The translations under genes were made by a program, and so were the position numbers. DNA of 64,000 bases from JAGNLA01 sp964639885 (GTDB lineage: Bacteria; Caldisericota; Caldisericia; JAAYUI01). Position 1 is the first letter of the stretch; every line of letters starts with the position of its first letter. The DNA lies in contig CAZXEH010000005.1 in assembly GCA_964639885.1 (NCBI GenBank), forward strand, positions 1 through 64,000. Reading direction: 5' to 3'. The notes beneath the pieces are model-generated. The model searched no databases. It was not told the origin of the DNA and was given only the letters and a program-made list of their open reading frames with translations. Below are positions 15,489 to 24,731 of this stretch, one piece after another.

Positions 15489-17225
15489 TTACTTGTTGGC
15501 TATTGTCACTGTGCCAAAGGTCATGATGCCCATGGCTGTCCTGTAGTAGCCCTTGACGTTTGGCTTGAGGAGCGACCAGTTGATCTGGAATGCGATCGGC
15601 ATCCAGCAGGCATCCTTCATTGCGATGGCCTCTGCGTCTTCATACATGGCCATTCTCTTTGCCGAATCAACTTCGGTTTTTGCAGCCCTGACTAGTTTGT
15701 CAAATTCCGGGTTGCTGTAGAAGGCGCCACCACCGTTCTGTCCGGCGTTTGCCGAGTCAAGAAGAACCCAAAGGAAGTTGTCTGGATCAGGATAATCGGC
15801 AATCCAGCCAAGACGGAACAACGGGTACTGGCCATTGTCAACGTCCTTGAGATAAGTTGCCCAGTCAGCTGAAACAAGCTCAACTTCAATGCCAAGGTTT
15901 GCCTTGATCTGTGCCTGGATGAACTCGCAAACACTCTTGTGAACAGCGTTGCCCTGGTTATAGGCGAGAGTGAGTTTTGCGGGAATGACTGTTCCCTCTG
16001 CCTTTGCCTGTTCAAGCAGTTCCTTCGCCTTGACCGGATCGTACGGATAGGCTTCGGCTTTGGAGGTGAAGTTTGGCATTGACGGCGGGATGATGCCTGT
16101 TGCCAGAATGTGGCGACCGTTGAATATCTTGTCGATGATTTCCTGGCGATTTACGGCGTAGTTGATTGCCTGTCTGACCTTGACGTTGTTGACCGGCTCT
16201 TTTTTGTTCTGGAAACCGATGTAGTAAACTGCAAGTTCTTTGACCGACATCATCTGATCTTTGAGGATCGGATCGTTTTTGACCGAAATGAAATCGGCAT
16301 CCGGAATGAGAACCCAGTCAAGATTGCCGGCTTTGTACTCAAGTATCCTTGCGTTGTCTTCCTTGATTACCGGGAACTGGACTTCGTCAACCTTGCTGTA
16401 GCCTTCGTCGATAACCTGGTCTTTGTATCCCCACCAGCTGTCATTTCTGACCATGACAACCTTCTGATCGCGTTTCCACTCGACCATCTTGAAGGCGCCG
16501 GTTCCGACCGGTTCGGTTTCAAACCACTGACCTGGTTTCTTTCCGGTTGCAGTTTTTTCTTCTTTTTTCTCTTCTGACTTTTCCTCAGTCTTCTTCTCTG
16601 TCGTCTTGTCGTCTTCGATGATCATCGGGTTTTCGTAGGCTTCAACGACATTTTTGTCCACAACGTAAGCGGTGCTGTAAGTCATTTTGTGGAGGAAGAT
16701 GCCTGACGGTGCCTTGATTGTGATCTGGAGGAGTTTCTGATCCAGAGCCTTGATACCTGCAAGATCAGTTGTCTTTCCTGCTGTCACATCTTCAAAGCCG
16801 ACGATTTCATCAAAAATCCATGTTCTTTCAGACTTTGTCTCTGGCTTGAGAACCCTTTCATAGCTCCACTTGAAGTCGGATGCTGTGAGCGGGTCGCCGT
16901 TTGAGAACTGTGTGTCACGGATTGTGAAAGTGTAGACTTTTCCATCTTCGCTGACTGACCACTTTTCGGCAAGGCACGGGATGATGTTCAAATCCTTGTC
17001 GTATGTGACCAAACCCTCGAAGATCTGGAGTCCGACGTTGTGTGAGGTATCGTCTGTAATCCTTGCAGGATCAAGAGTAGGGACATCCGATGCTATCGGG
17101 AATCTGAAAACAACCTTTTCACCGGTCGGTTTTGCACCGCCATTATCGGTCGGCTGTTCACCGCAACCGGCGAACACACCGGCAACAACCAGAACACATG
17201 CAACCACTGCCAACAGTTTCTTCAT
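15489..17225 (-). CDS. Peptide ABC transporter substrate-binding lipoprotein
   Basis: 578 residues from ATG 17225, with GGAGG upstream. Lipobox VFAGC gives Cys at about 21. It is a family 5 binding protein: DVPTLDPARITDDTSHNVG, then QIFEGLVTYDKDLNIIPCLAEKW and RDTQFSNGDPLTASDFKWS, read as separate motifs. Around residues 198-225 there is a lysine/glutamate-rich low-complexity insert (TEKKTEEKSEEKKEEK) with no match to the fold, probably an exposed loop. It follows oppF by 23 bases and precedes the DppBC pair, which it probably serves. Confidence 0.92.
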   Translation of the reverse strand: MKKLLAVVACVLVVAGVFAGCGEQPTDNGGAKPTGEKVVFRFPIASDVPTLDPARITDDTSHNVGLQIFEGLVTYDKDLNIIPCLAEKWSVSEDGKVYTFTIRDTQFSNGDPLTASDFKWSYERVLKPETKSERTWIFDEIVGFEDVTAGKTTDLAGIKALDQKLLQITIKAPSGIFLHKMTYSTAYVVDKNVVEAYENPMIIEDDKTTEKKTEEKSEEKKEEKTATGKKPGQWFETEPVGTGAFKMVEWKRDQKVVMVRNDSWWGYKDQVIDEGYSKVDEVQFPVIKEDNARILEYKAGNLDWVLIPDADFISVKNDPILKDQMMSVKELAVYYIGFQNKKEPVNNVKVRQAINYAVNRQEIIDKIFNGRHILATGIIPPSMPNFTSKAEAYPYDPVKAKELLEQAKAEGTVIPAKLTLAYNQGNAVHKSVCEFIQAQIKANLGIEVELVSADWATYLKDVDNGQYPLFRLGWIADYPDPDNFLWVLLDSANAGQNGGGAFYSNPEFDKLVRAAKTEVDSAKRMAMYEDAEAIAMKDACWMPIAFQINWSLLKPNVKGYYRTAMGIMTFGTVTIANK

Positions 17226-17248
17226 GCTTCCTCCAGTCAATTGTCTAA

Positions 17249-18229
17249 TCAGTCACGAACGTACGGGCAGGCGGTGAAGTGGCCGTTGCCTATGTCGACA
17301 AGCGGATAATCTCCGACCCTGCACGGGAATTTGTTTTTTGCGTAGAACTCGCACCTGGTGTTGAATCTGCATCCGGGCGGCGGGTTGATCGGTGAAGGAA
17401 TGTCACCCTGGAGAAGCTGCCTGTCCTTCTTGAGGTTTGGATCAGGGATAGGAACTGCAGACAGAAGGGCTTTGGTGTATGGATGCTGTGGGTGCTTGAA
17501 CAGCTCTTCTGAAGGTGCAAGCTCGACAATTTTGCCAAGGTACATGACTGCGACTCTGTTGCTGATGTGACGGACAACGGCCATGTCATGGGCGATGAAC
17601 AGGTATGTTAGTTTGAACTTGTCCTGGAGCTCTTCGAGCAGGTTGATGACCTGTGATTGGATCGAAACGTCAAGAGCCGAGATCGGTTCGTCGGCAACGA
17701 TGAACTTTGGGTTGAGAATGAGTGATCTTGCGATACCAATTCTCTGCCTCTGTCCACCTGAGAACTCGTGTGGATACCTGTGGAGGTATTCCGGACGGAG
17801 ACCTACGGTTTCCATGATCTCCATGACAAGCTCTTCGCCGTCCCTCTTGCTTTTGCTGAGATTGTGGACGATGAGCGGTTCACGGATTGTCTCGCCAACC
17901 GGGAGCTTTGGGTTGAGCGATCCAGCTGGGTCCTGGAAGATGATGCTCATATTGCGCCTCATCTTGCGAAGTTCATCGCCGCGAAGCATCATGACATCAT
18001 CGCCATTGAAGAACACTTCACCCGATGTCGGCTTGTGAAGCCTGATCATTGTTTTGCCGACGGTTGTTTTTCCTGAACCGGATTCACCGACAAGCGAAAG
18101 TGTTTCGCCATCCATGATTTCGAATGAAACATCGTCGACTGCCTTTACATGGCCAATCGTCTTCTGGACGACTCCACCCTTGATCGGGAACCATTTCTTG
18201 AGGTTTTTAACTTGGATGAGCGGTTGCAT
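17249..18229 (-). CDS. oppF: Oligopeptide ABC transporter ATP-binding protein (OppF/DppF type)
   Basis: 326 residues from ATG 18229, two bases after the oppD stop, with GGAG inside the end of oppD. All motifs are intact: Walker A GESGSGKTT, Q-loop IIFQDP, signature FSGGQRQRIGIARSL, Walker B FIVADEP, and the H-loop FIAHDMAVVRHIS. The C-terminal oligo_HPY region carries four cysteines (PGCRFNTRCEF, then C and C) that in related proteins bind a 4Fe-4S cluster. It pairs with OppD as the ATP-driven motor. Confidence 0.94.
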   Translation of the reverse strand: MQPLIQVKNLKKWFPIKGGVVQKTIGHVKAVDDVSFEIMDGETLSLVGESGSGKTTVGKTMIRLHKPTSGEVFFNGDDVMMLRGDELRKMRRNMSIIFQDPAGSLNPKLPVGETIREPLIVHNLSKSKRDGEELVMEIMETVGLRPEYLHRYPHEFSGGQRQRIGIARSLILNPKFIVADEPISALDVSIQSQVINLLEELQDKFKLTYLFIAHDMAVVRHISNRVAVMYLGKIVELAPSEELFKHPQHPYTKALLSAVPIPDPNLKKDRQLLQGDIPSPINPPPGCRFNTRCEFYAKNKFPCRVGDYPLVDIGNGHFTACPYVRD

Positions 18230-18231
18230 GA

Positions 18232-19737
18232 TCACAGCTCTCCTTTCGTTATCTTGTGCCAGCACCTGCACTGCCTGCCATCTGCAAACTCTTCAAGCGG
18301 TGGCTCAAGTTCTTTGCACTTCTGGTCTGCCCTTGGGCATCTCGGGTGGAATTTACATCCAACAGGAAGCCTGTACGGGTTTGGAACAAGACCTTCGATG
18401 GTCGGAAGTTTTTCTTCAGTCTTGGGCTGGTCGACCCTCGGGATCGAATGGAGGAGTCCCCAGGTGTACGGGTGCATCGGGCCTTCGAATATGTCCTTGC
18501 AGGTTCCGTATTCAACAATCTTTCCAGCGTACATGACGATGATGTTTTCAGCCATTTCAGCCACGACAGCCAGGTTATGGGTGATGAGCATGACAGCTGT
18601 TCCGAATTTCTTCTTGAGATCCTTCATCAGTTCAAGAATCTGCGCCTGGATTGTAACATCGAGAGCTGTTGTGGCCTCATCAGCGATGAGGATTTCTGGG
18701 TTGCAGGCCATTGCAAGGGCGATCATGACCCTCTGCTTCATACCACCTGACATTTCGTGCGGGTAGTTGAGAATTCTGCGCTCTGGGTCAGGAATTCCAA
18801 CCAGTCTGAGCATCTCGATTGATCTCTGCCATGCCGGCGTTCTGAGCCTGAGACTCTGGAGCTCTTTTTTGATTTTTATGGCAAGGGCATATCTTGAGGC
18901 AAGCCTGTTTGTTACCTTTGTTTTTCTCTCTTCGTCAGCCTGGCAGAACAAACGGTTGTACTCGGCATCAGCATCGAGCTTTGCCTTGGCAATGTCAGTT
19001 TTTTCTTTTATGCCAAGCTTGTCATGCTCTCTCATCAGCCTGTTGAGCTTTATTGCATGCTCTTCTTTTTTCTGCTGGGTTGCATTGTCATGCTCTTTCT
19101 TGGCAAACTGGATTTCCTGGAACTTCTTTTCTTTCAGGTTTGTGTAGTTCGCCTTGATGTTTGCAATCTTCTCTTTTGCAGCAGCTGCAAGCTTCGCCTT
19201 TGTGTCTTTGAGTGAAGCTCTTTCTTTGCCAATTGATGCGTTTGTAATCATGTTCGGGATCATGTCAGCAAACAGATAGACAATTGATGAACCGAGCCAG
19301 ACAAACCACCACTTCCAGAAGATGCCCCACGAGACAACCCTCATGCTGAAGTTGAAGTTGCCAAGTCCCTGGTGAAGGGTGAGGGTTTCCGATATCTGGT
19401 CACCGATTTGGAATACCGGATTGAGGGATGTCATCGGTTCCTGGAAGATCATCGAGATTGCTGCGCCTCTGAGCTGTCTGATGCGCTGGATGCGAGCTTT
19501 TACGAGGTCTTCGTTGTGGAACAGAATCTGTCCACCTTCAATATTGCCAGGGACATCGATGAGTCTCATGATCGAAAGCGAAGTGACCGATTTACCGCAG
19601 CCTGATTCGCCAACGATTCCGAGTGTTTCGCCCTTTCTGAGTTTGAAGCTTACATCATCAACGGCAGCTACGATTCCGTCGGAGGTATGGAAATACGTCC
19701 GAAGGTTCTTTACATCCAATATGACTTCGTTTTCCAT
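18232..19737 (-). CDS. oppD: Oligopeptide ABC transporter ATP-binding protein (OppD type) with hydrophobic and coiled-coil insert
   Basis: 501 residues against the usual 320-350. Walker A GESGCGKS (43-50), Q-loop Gln 99, signature MSGGMKQR (329-336), Walker B ILIADE (349-354) and H-loop ITHNLAVV are intact, so it should hydrolyse ATP. Between Q-loop and signature, residues about 124-300 (18838-19368) are extra. They consist of a Trp-rich hydrophobic stretch (about 134-165, VVSWGIFWKWWFVWLGSS) and about 115 charged residues with long coiled-coil character. After it the normal sequence resumes at MLRLVGIPDPERR. The C-terminal oligo_HPY cysteines are kept. The gene lies between the OppC and OppF genes. 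Confidence 0.92.
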   Translation of the reverse strand: MENEVILDVKNLRTYFHTSDGIVAAVDDVSFKLRKGETLGIVGESGCGKSVTSLSIMRLIDVPGNIEGGQILFHNEDLVKARIQRIRQLRGAAISMIFQEPMTSLNPVFQIGDQISETLTLHQGLGNFNFSMRVVSWGIFWKWWFVWLGSSIVYLFADMIPNMITNASIGKERASLKDTKAKLAAAAKEKIANIKANYTNLKEKKFQEIQFAKKEHDNATQQKKEEHAIKLNRLMREHDKLGIKEKTDIAKAKLDADAEYNRLFCQADEERKTKVTNRLASRYALAIKIKKELQSLRLRTPAWQRSIEMLRLVGIPDPERRILNYPHEMSGGMKQRVMIALAMACNPEILIADEATTALDVTIQAQILELMKDLKKKFGTAVMLITHNLAVVAEMAENIIVMYAGKIVEYGTCKDIFEGPMHPYTWGLLHSIPRVDQPKTEEKLPTIEGLVPNPYRLPVGCKFHPRCPRADQKCKELEPPLEEFADGRQCRCWHKITKGEL

Positions 19738-19746
19738 TCTTCCTCC

Positions 19747-21180
19747 TTAGATTTTGAGCCTTGGGTCAATGGCGTCCCTGAGTCCGTCACCCATGAAGTT
19801 CGATGAGAGGGTGACAAGGAAGATCAGGAGGCCTGAGAAAATCGACGGCCACGGCTGTGATAGGAAGTATGCCCTGGCTTCATTGATGATGCCACCCCAT
19901 GTCGGTGTTTCAATCACGTTGACACCGAGACCGAGGAATGACATTGATGATTCTGTCATTATGACTCCACCGATTCCAATGGTCATGGAGACAATGATTG
20001 GGGCAAGTGCATTGGGGAGCATGTGGCGGAACATGACGCGCCAGTCTGATGAACCAATTGCCTTTGCAGCTTCTACGTATTCAGTTTCCCTGATTGAGAA
20101 GAACTGGCCTCTGATCATTCTTGAGGTTCCAGACCAGCCGAACACCGTGAGGATGATAATGATGACAAGCGGTGATCCACCGAGGAATGCCGATAGCAGA
20201 ATGAGGATCGGAAGCTGTGGGACAGCAAGTTCGATCTCTATAATCCTCTGGAGGGTTGCATCGACGAATCCGCCATAGAAACCAGCCATTGCACCTAGAA
20301 TGATGCCAATCAAGGTTGACAGCAAAACGACTGTCAACGATACGAACAGTGAAATCCTTGCACCGTATGCGAGCCTGACAAGCATGTCATGGCCTGAACC
20401 ATCGGTACCGAGAACGTGAATCGGAGCCGGACCCAGGTCTTCATCCTGTGGGCCTTCATAAATCACATTGCCCTGTTCGTCCTTGAGGGTGATGACGGTC
20501 TGATCGGGGGTTGTAAACATTGGTTTGTAAAGGTCAATCTGCTGGTTGATCGATTTGTGGTATTTGACGAGTCTCGCCCTTGAAACAAAGAACTCGATAA
20601 GGTCGCCTTTTTTGTTTATTGGTTTATTGTCTTTCCCATAGACGATTTTGCCTTTTTCATCTTTTTCCAATTCGATCTTTGTATCGAGTGAGGAGACCCT
20701 GCCATATTCCTTCAGGCTTGTGTTATACAGGTCTTTGTAATTCTTGATCTGGCCTGTGATTTTGTCCTTGTAGGAAGCATTGAAGGTTTCTTCATTGATG
20801 GTTGCCATTCCGGTTTGAAGGGCTGTTTTGTAGTCTTCATCTGTTTTGAAGTTGAACCAGAACGCAGGCCCACCAGGATAAACATCTTTGTTGTCCCAGT
20901 CTGGGACGCTGATTTTTACTGCAACTCCCGGGTATGAGAACGGGAGCATCTTCTGTTCACCGCCCGCATACTTGACCGGATAGCCAGTGAACACTTCAAA
21001 CAACGGCGCAATGATGGCGAGTAGTACCATTGCAAGCAGGATATAGAATCCAAAGACCGCCATCTTGTGCCTTTTGAAGCGGCCCCAGACCATGCCAGAG
21101 AATGAATAGGATGAAGCTGACAGGATTTCCTGCTCGTTCGGATTTTCGATGACTGTAAGTTTTTTCTTTTTAGTAGCCAT
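19747..21180 (-). CDS. oppC: Oligopeptide ABC permease (OppC type) with a large insert
   Basis: 477 residues, about 170-190 more than usual. A cytoplasmic Lys-rich start, helix one (about 38-62), then an extra extracytoplasmic segment of some 190 residues rich in Lys, Asp and Tyr, then VLGTDGSGHDMLVRLAYGARISL and five helices with the EAA loop EAAKAIGSSDWRVMFRHMLPN. The insert sits in the same place as in the DppC paralogue at 13157 but shares no obvious sequence with it. It probably contacts the long binding proteins encoded upstream. Eight bases separate it from oppB. Confidence 0.9.
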   Translation of the reverse strand: MATKKKKLTVIENPNEQEILSASSYSFSGMVWGRFKRHKMAVFGFYILLAMVLLAIIAPLFEVFTGYPVKYAGGEQKMLPFSYPGVAVKISVPDWDNKDVYPGGPAFWFNFKTDEDYKTALQTGMATINEETFNASYKDKITGQIKNYKDLYNTSLKEYGRVSSLDTKIELEKDEKGKIVYGKDNKPINKKGDLIEFFVSRARLVKYHKSINQQIDLYKPMFTTPDQTVITLKDEQGNVIYEGPQDEDLGPAPIHVLGTDGSGHDMLVRLAYGARISLFVSLTVVLLSTLIGIILGAMAGFYGGFVDATLQRIIEIELAVPQLPILILLSAFLGGSPLVIIIILTVFGWSGTSRMIRGQFFSIRETEYVEAAKAIGSSDWRVMFRHMLPNALAPIIVSMTIGIGGVIMTESSMSFLGLGVNVIETPTWGGIINEARAYFLSQPWPSIFSGLLIFLVTLSSNFMGDGLRDAIDPRLKI

Positions 21181-21188
21181 CAGTCACC

Positions 21189-22157
21189 TCACGAAAGAGA
21201 AATCTTCGGATCAACAAGCGCATACACCACGTCAGTGATGATCAGCGAGATCAGCGACAGGAATACGAACAGCGTGAAGTCACTCATCGCAACCGGTATG
21301 TCTTTGGAGATCAAAGCGTTGTACATCATCTTGCCCATACCATTGATATTGAATATCTGCTCGGAAATAACAGAACCACCGAACAAGCCGGGGAGAATGA
21401 ATGTGAAAATTGTGATGACTGGTATAAGCGCGTTTCTTAGAGCGTGTTTGTAGAACACAACATTTTCGGCCAGACCTTTGGCTCTTGCCGTCCTGATGTA
21501 GTCCATCTTGATAACCTCAAGGATGGATGATCGCATGTAACGTGAAAGTGTTGCAGCGCCACCGAGCAATCCCATGAATATCGGCAGTGAGTAGTTTCTT
21601 GCATAATCGATGAAACGCATGAACCAGTTGAGCTGATCATGATTTTGCCACAACTGGAAACCTGCAGGAATGATTTTCAGTGTCACCGAGAAGAACATCA
21701 TCAGCAACAAGGCAAACCAGAATCCCGGCATGGAGATTCCAATGTAGCTGATGAACGTCACAATATAATCAACCCCGGAGTTGTGCCTCCTTGCTGCAAA
21801 TATTCCCAAAGGAATACCCACAAGGACATTCAGCAGGAGGGTTGAGATTGTGAGGGTCAATGTAACGGGCAGTTTGGTGGCTATCAACCCCCAGACGGGA
21901 ACCTTCTCAAATATTGATTTGCCCCAGTCCCACTTGAAGAGGATGTTTCTTGCCCATTTGAAATAACCAACATACCACGGATCGTTGAATCCGGCCCATT
22001 CTCTCTGCTTCATGATTTCTGTCTTCAATTGAGGTTGCAGGATCATCAGCTCTTCAAAGGGATCGCCTTTGAGTGAGAGAACGAAATAGATCAGGCCGGT
22101 AAGAAGGATGAACATGAAGAAGAAAATAATCAATCTTCTGACAATATAATTGCCCAT
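21189..22157 (-). CDS. oppB: Oligopeptide ABC permease (OppB type)
   Basis: 322 residues with six membrane helices. The N-terminal helix is followed by VLSLKGDPFEELMILQP, an extended first loop and the EAA loop RTARAKGLAENVVFYKHALRN, ending in VYALVDPKISLS. It partners OppC. A 9-bp hairpin at 22185-22207 sits between it and the upstream binding-protein gene. Confidence 0.93.
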   Translation of the reverse strand: MGNYIVRRLIIFFFMFILLTGLIYFVLSLKGDPFEELMILQPQLKTEIMKQREWAGFNDPWYVGYFKWARNILFKWDWGKSIFEKVPVWGLIATKLPVTLTLTISTLLLNVLVGIPLGIFAARRHNSGVDYIVTFISYIGISMPGFWFALLLMMFFSVTLKIIPAGFQLWQNHDQLNWFMRFIDYARNYSLPIFMGLLGGAATLSRYMRSSILEVIKMDYIRTARAKGLAENVVFYKHALRNALIPVITIFTFILPGLFGGSVISEQIFNINGMGKMMYNALISKDIPVAMSDFTLFVFLSLISLIITDVVYALVDPKISLS

Positions 22158-22184
22158 TTCTTAGCCTTTCTATTAACGCAAAAT

Positions 22185-22207
22185 GCGCCCCGGTTTTGCC
22201 GGGGCGC
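22185..22207 (-). terminator. GC-rich hairpin between binding-protein gene and oppB
   Basis: Perfect arms GCGCCCCGG (22185-22193) and CCGGGGCGC (22199-22207), loop of five, followed on the minus strand by ATTTTG. It is placed like the hairpin at 15434-15463, directly after a substrate-binding-protein gene, so it likely acts as a partial terminator or 3' mRNA stabiliser. Confidence 0.75.
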
Positions 22208-22222
22208 CATATCAGTCGTTAA

Positions 22223-24388
22223 TTACTGGATTATTTCCCTGTACCACCATGCGGCGTTCCAGTTCGGAGTGACCTGTGTGCCTGTCGGCTTGAAGTTTTC
22301 AAGATCGAACGGGCAGACATCGACATCATATCTGTTGAACAGCGGAAGTGCCGGGAGCTCTTCTGTCCAGATCTTGGACTGCCTGTTGTAGACATCCTGG
22401 AGTTTTGCATCCGGGAGTTCCATTGTCATGTCTGTGCAAAGCTGGTCGTGTTCCTTTGATGATGGCCAGCCGCCGACGTTCTGTCCCTGCCAGTAGTTAT
22501 CCTTGGTTGGAACCTGGTTTGCCATGAACAGGTTTGCGTTTGGTCTGATCGGGTTTGAAACCCATGCGAATTCAACAATCGACCACTCGTGACGAGTGAG
22601 GGACTGACCAAAGAGTTCCTTTGCCGGTACCGGCTTGGTGATGATCTTGAGTCCGACCCTGCCCCACATCTTCTGGAGCTGTTCGATGTTTTTTACACGG
22701 AATTCCTGTTCGGAGGTTGTCTTGATCTCGAACATGAACGGCTTCTTCGGGTCGCCGTCCTTGCATCTGATCATTTCGCCACCGACTTTTGTAAGTTTCC
22801 ATCCGGCCTCGTCGAGGAGTTTTTCAGCCATCTTCGGGTCGTACGGATACTTCTTGATCATCTCTTCATTGTAATACTTTGAGCGTGCCGGCATCCAGCT
22901 GTGTGACGGTGTGAAAATGCCGTTTGAAACGATTTTGCAAAGCTCGTCCCTGTCAAGGGCATAGAGCATGGCCTGTCTGACTCTCTTGTCACCAAAGACC
23001 CACTTGAGACCCGGGGTATTCGGTGATGATGGGTCAATATCGTGCTGGTTGAGGTCGAGGTGTTCCCATGAGGTGCCTTCAGTGAAGACAAACCTGTACT
23101 GCGGGAGCTGCTGCGCAAGACCCGATGCTTCGATAGGCGTGAATGCGTTAGAAACAACGTCAACTGCGTTTGACTGCAGATTGAGTCTGATCGTGTTTGT
23201 GTCCATCATGAACTTGACAATAATCTTGTCAATAAGTGGCTGTGCGTAGCTTGCGTATGGGTTTGGTGCAAATTCAATATGATCGCCTCTGTCCCACTTG
23301 ACCATCTTGTATGGCCCAGTGGTGAAATCAATGAAATCCTGTCTTACGTTGAAATCTGCTGGATCAGTGTAGAGATCCTGCTCATATTTTGCCTTATAGC
23401 TATAGCCTGCGCCCCATGTTGCATAGGCATAGACTTCGTTCCAGTCAACCTCGACTGTATACTTGTCAATTTTCCTCATACCATCGATCTTCCAGGTACC
23501 TGACTTTGAGGTGTTCTGGACTCTTGGGCAGAGACCTTCCCTGAAGGCATAAACATAATCATCGGCGGTAATTTCATGTGACTTTTCCGGTTCGCCTTCA
23601 TACATCGGATGCTGATAGAGGCCCGGTCTGATGTGATAGACGACTGTCTCTTTCATCCTGCCTGAAACTGGATCCTTGAAGACTTTTACATCGCCGTTGT
23701 CTACCGATGGAACCCTTGTAAGGGTGACTGGGTAAAGAGTTGCATCGTCACCATAAGTTACATCTCCACCAAAGCTCATGAAAGTGACAAGCATCGTCCT
23801 GGAGAGGGCGTTTGATGTCGGGTTCATGGTGTCCGGTTCCTGGGCGGTAACCACAACAACCTGCTGACCCTTTTCTGTGTTTGGCGGATACTTGAAGCGG
23901 TAGCATACAAATGCCACTTCGGCATAGGTTGGAGCCTTGTCCCATGCGGTGAGTCTTCCCTTCCTGTAGGTAAGGAAGTCGTACTTTGGCCTGTAAGCCA
24001 TGTTGAAGTACGGAACGAAATCTGCCGGGATGGTCAGTTCGTCATTGCTCATGCACCATGCAGGGAACTTGTGCTGTTCGATTTCTGCCGCCCACTTGCT
24101 GTTGTCAACAGCGAGCTTTGCAAAATCTGCCCTGGTGAATGCCTTTGCGGCATCCGGTGCTGGAAGTGACTTGCCAAGGGCTTTCCCAAGCGCCTCAACC
24201 GCTGTTGCGGGAGCCATCTCTTTGTCCCACTGGGCAATGTCAGCCTGAGGCATGACGGTGTCCTTCACCATCTTCTCCACGTACTTGGTTGCCCAGTGTG
24301 TGGATTCGGCGGCCATAATGCGGCCTGCACCTGAGACAACAAGTACAAATGCGCCAACAATCAATAAAATAACTAGGATTTTTTTCAT
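22223..24388 (-). CDS. Large oligopeptide-binding protein with S-layer-homology-like N-terminus
   Basis: 721 residues from ATG 24388 (AAGGAG upstream). An upstream frame to 24532 is rejected. A signal peptide without lipobox is followed by about 170 residues resembling SLH repeats: HWATKYVEKMVKDTVM, FTRADFAKLAVDN, and a second unit LTAWDKAPTYAEVAFVCYR. From about 190 it is a family 5 peptide-binding fold (TAQEPDTMNPTSNALSRTM, RVRQAMLYALDRDELCK, YDPKMAEKLLDEAGW). The SLH part would tether it to the wall instead of a lipid anchor. It is a tandem paralogue of 24732-26888. Confidence 0.88.
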   Translation of the reverse strand: MKKILVILLIVGAFVLVVSGAGRIMAAESTHWATKYVEKMVKDTVMPQADIAQWDKEMAPATAVEALGKALGKSLPAPDAAKAFTRADFAKLAVDNSKWAAEIEQHKFPAWCMSNDELTIPADFVPYFNMAYRPKYDFLTYRKGRLTAWDKAPTYAEVAFVCYRFKYPPNTEKGQQVVVVTAQEPDTMNPTSNALSRTMLVTFMSFGGDVTYGDDATLYPVTLTRVPSVDNGDVKVFKDPVSGRMKETVVYHIRPGLYQHPMYEGEPEKSHEITADDYVYAFREGLCPRVQNTSKSGTWKIDGMRKIDKYTVEVDWNEVYAYATWGAGYSYKAKYEQDLYTDPADFNVRQDFIDFTTGPYKMVKWDRGDHIEFAPNPYASYAQPLIDKIIVKFMMDTNTIRLNLQSNAVDVVSNAFTPIEASGLAQQLPQYRFVFTEGTSWEHLDLNQHDIDPSSPNTPGLKWVFGDKRVRQAMLYALDRDELCKIVSNGIFTPSHSWMPARSKYYNEEMIKKYPYDPKMAEKLLDEAGWKLTKVGGEMIRCKDGDPKKPFMFEIKTTSEQEFRVKNIEQLQKMWGRVGLKIITKPVPAKELFGQSLTRHEWSIVEFAWVSNPIRPNANLFMANQVPTKDNYWQGQNVGGWPSSKEHDQLCTDMTMELPDAKLQDVYNRQSKIWTEELPALPLFNRYDVDVCPFDLENFKPTGTQVTPNWNAAWWYREIIQ

Positions 24389-24503
24389 CGCACTCCTTTC
24401 GCTTAGCGGCATTGACAAAATTACTGTCAAGCCAATGGAAGAACATATGTTGTCAACAGAATTTGTGAAATAAATGAATCGTTTTTCACTAAACAAACAT
24501 GAG

Positions 24504-24539
24504 ACACTGTATGGAGTCTCGAATGTTATCATACAGTGT
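24504..24539. promoter_or_regulatory. 10-bp inverted repeat upstream of the opp operon, possible operator
   Basis: ACACTGTATG (24504-24513) and its exact complement (24530-24539) with 16 bases between, 116-151 bases before the binding-protein ATG. There is no T-run, so it is more like an operator or a leader hairpin. The region 24389-24731 otherwise holds only the terminator at 24642-24680 and no gene. Confidence 0.4.
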
Positions 24540-24641
24540 TCGCTTAAAACTGCAAGTGTCTGCGAACTGATGGCGCCTGCATCTCTTGTTCCAAAACGAC
24601 TGGAAGGGTTTCATATTTTCGGCCAAATTTCGGTAACAAAC

Positions 24642-24680
24642 AAATAAAGCCTGCAATTTTAGTTATTGCAGGCTTTATTT
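24642..24680 (-). terminator. Rho-independent terminator with perfect 15-bp stem
   Basis: Arms 24642-24656 and 24666-24680 are exactly complementary, with a 9-base loop and a TTTATTT tail on either side. It follows the second large binding-protein gene on the minus strand, so that gene is mainly transcribed alone. Confidence 0.85.
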
Positions 24681-24731
24681 GACAATAATTGTGTTTTAAA
24701 AGTGGGAAATAATTTCCCGTCCAGTTTCTTA

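Noticed and set aside
24389..24532. N-terminal extension of the SLH binding protein
   Set aside because: It would bury the signal peptide. AAGGAG and ATG 24388 give a clean start.
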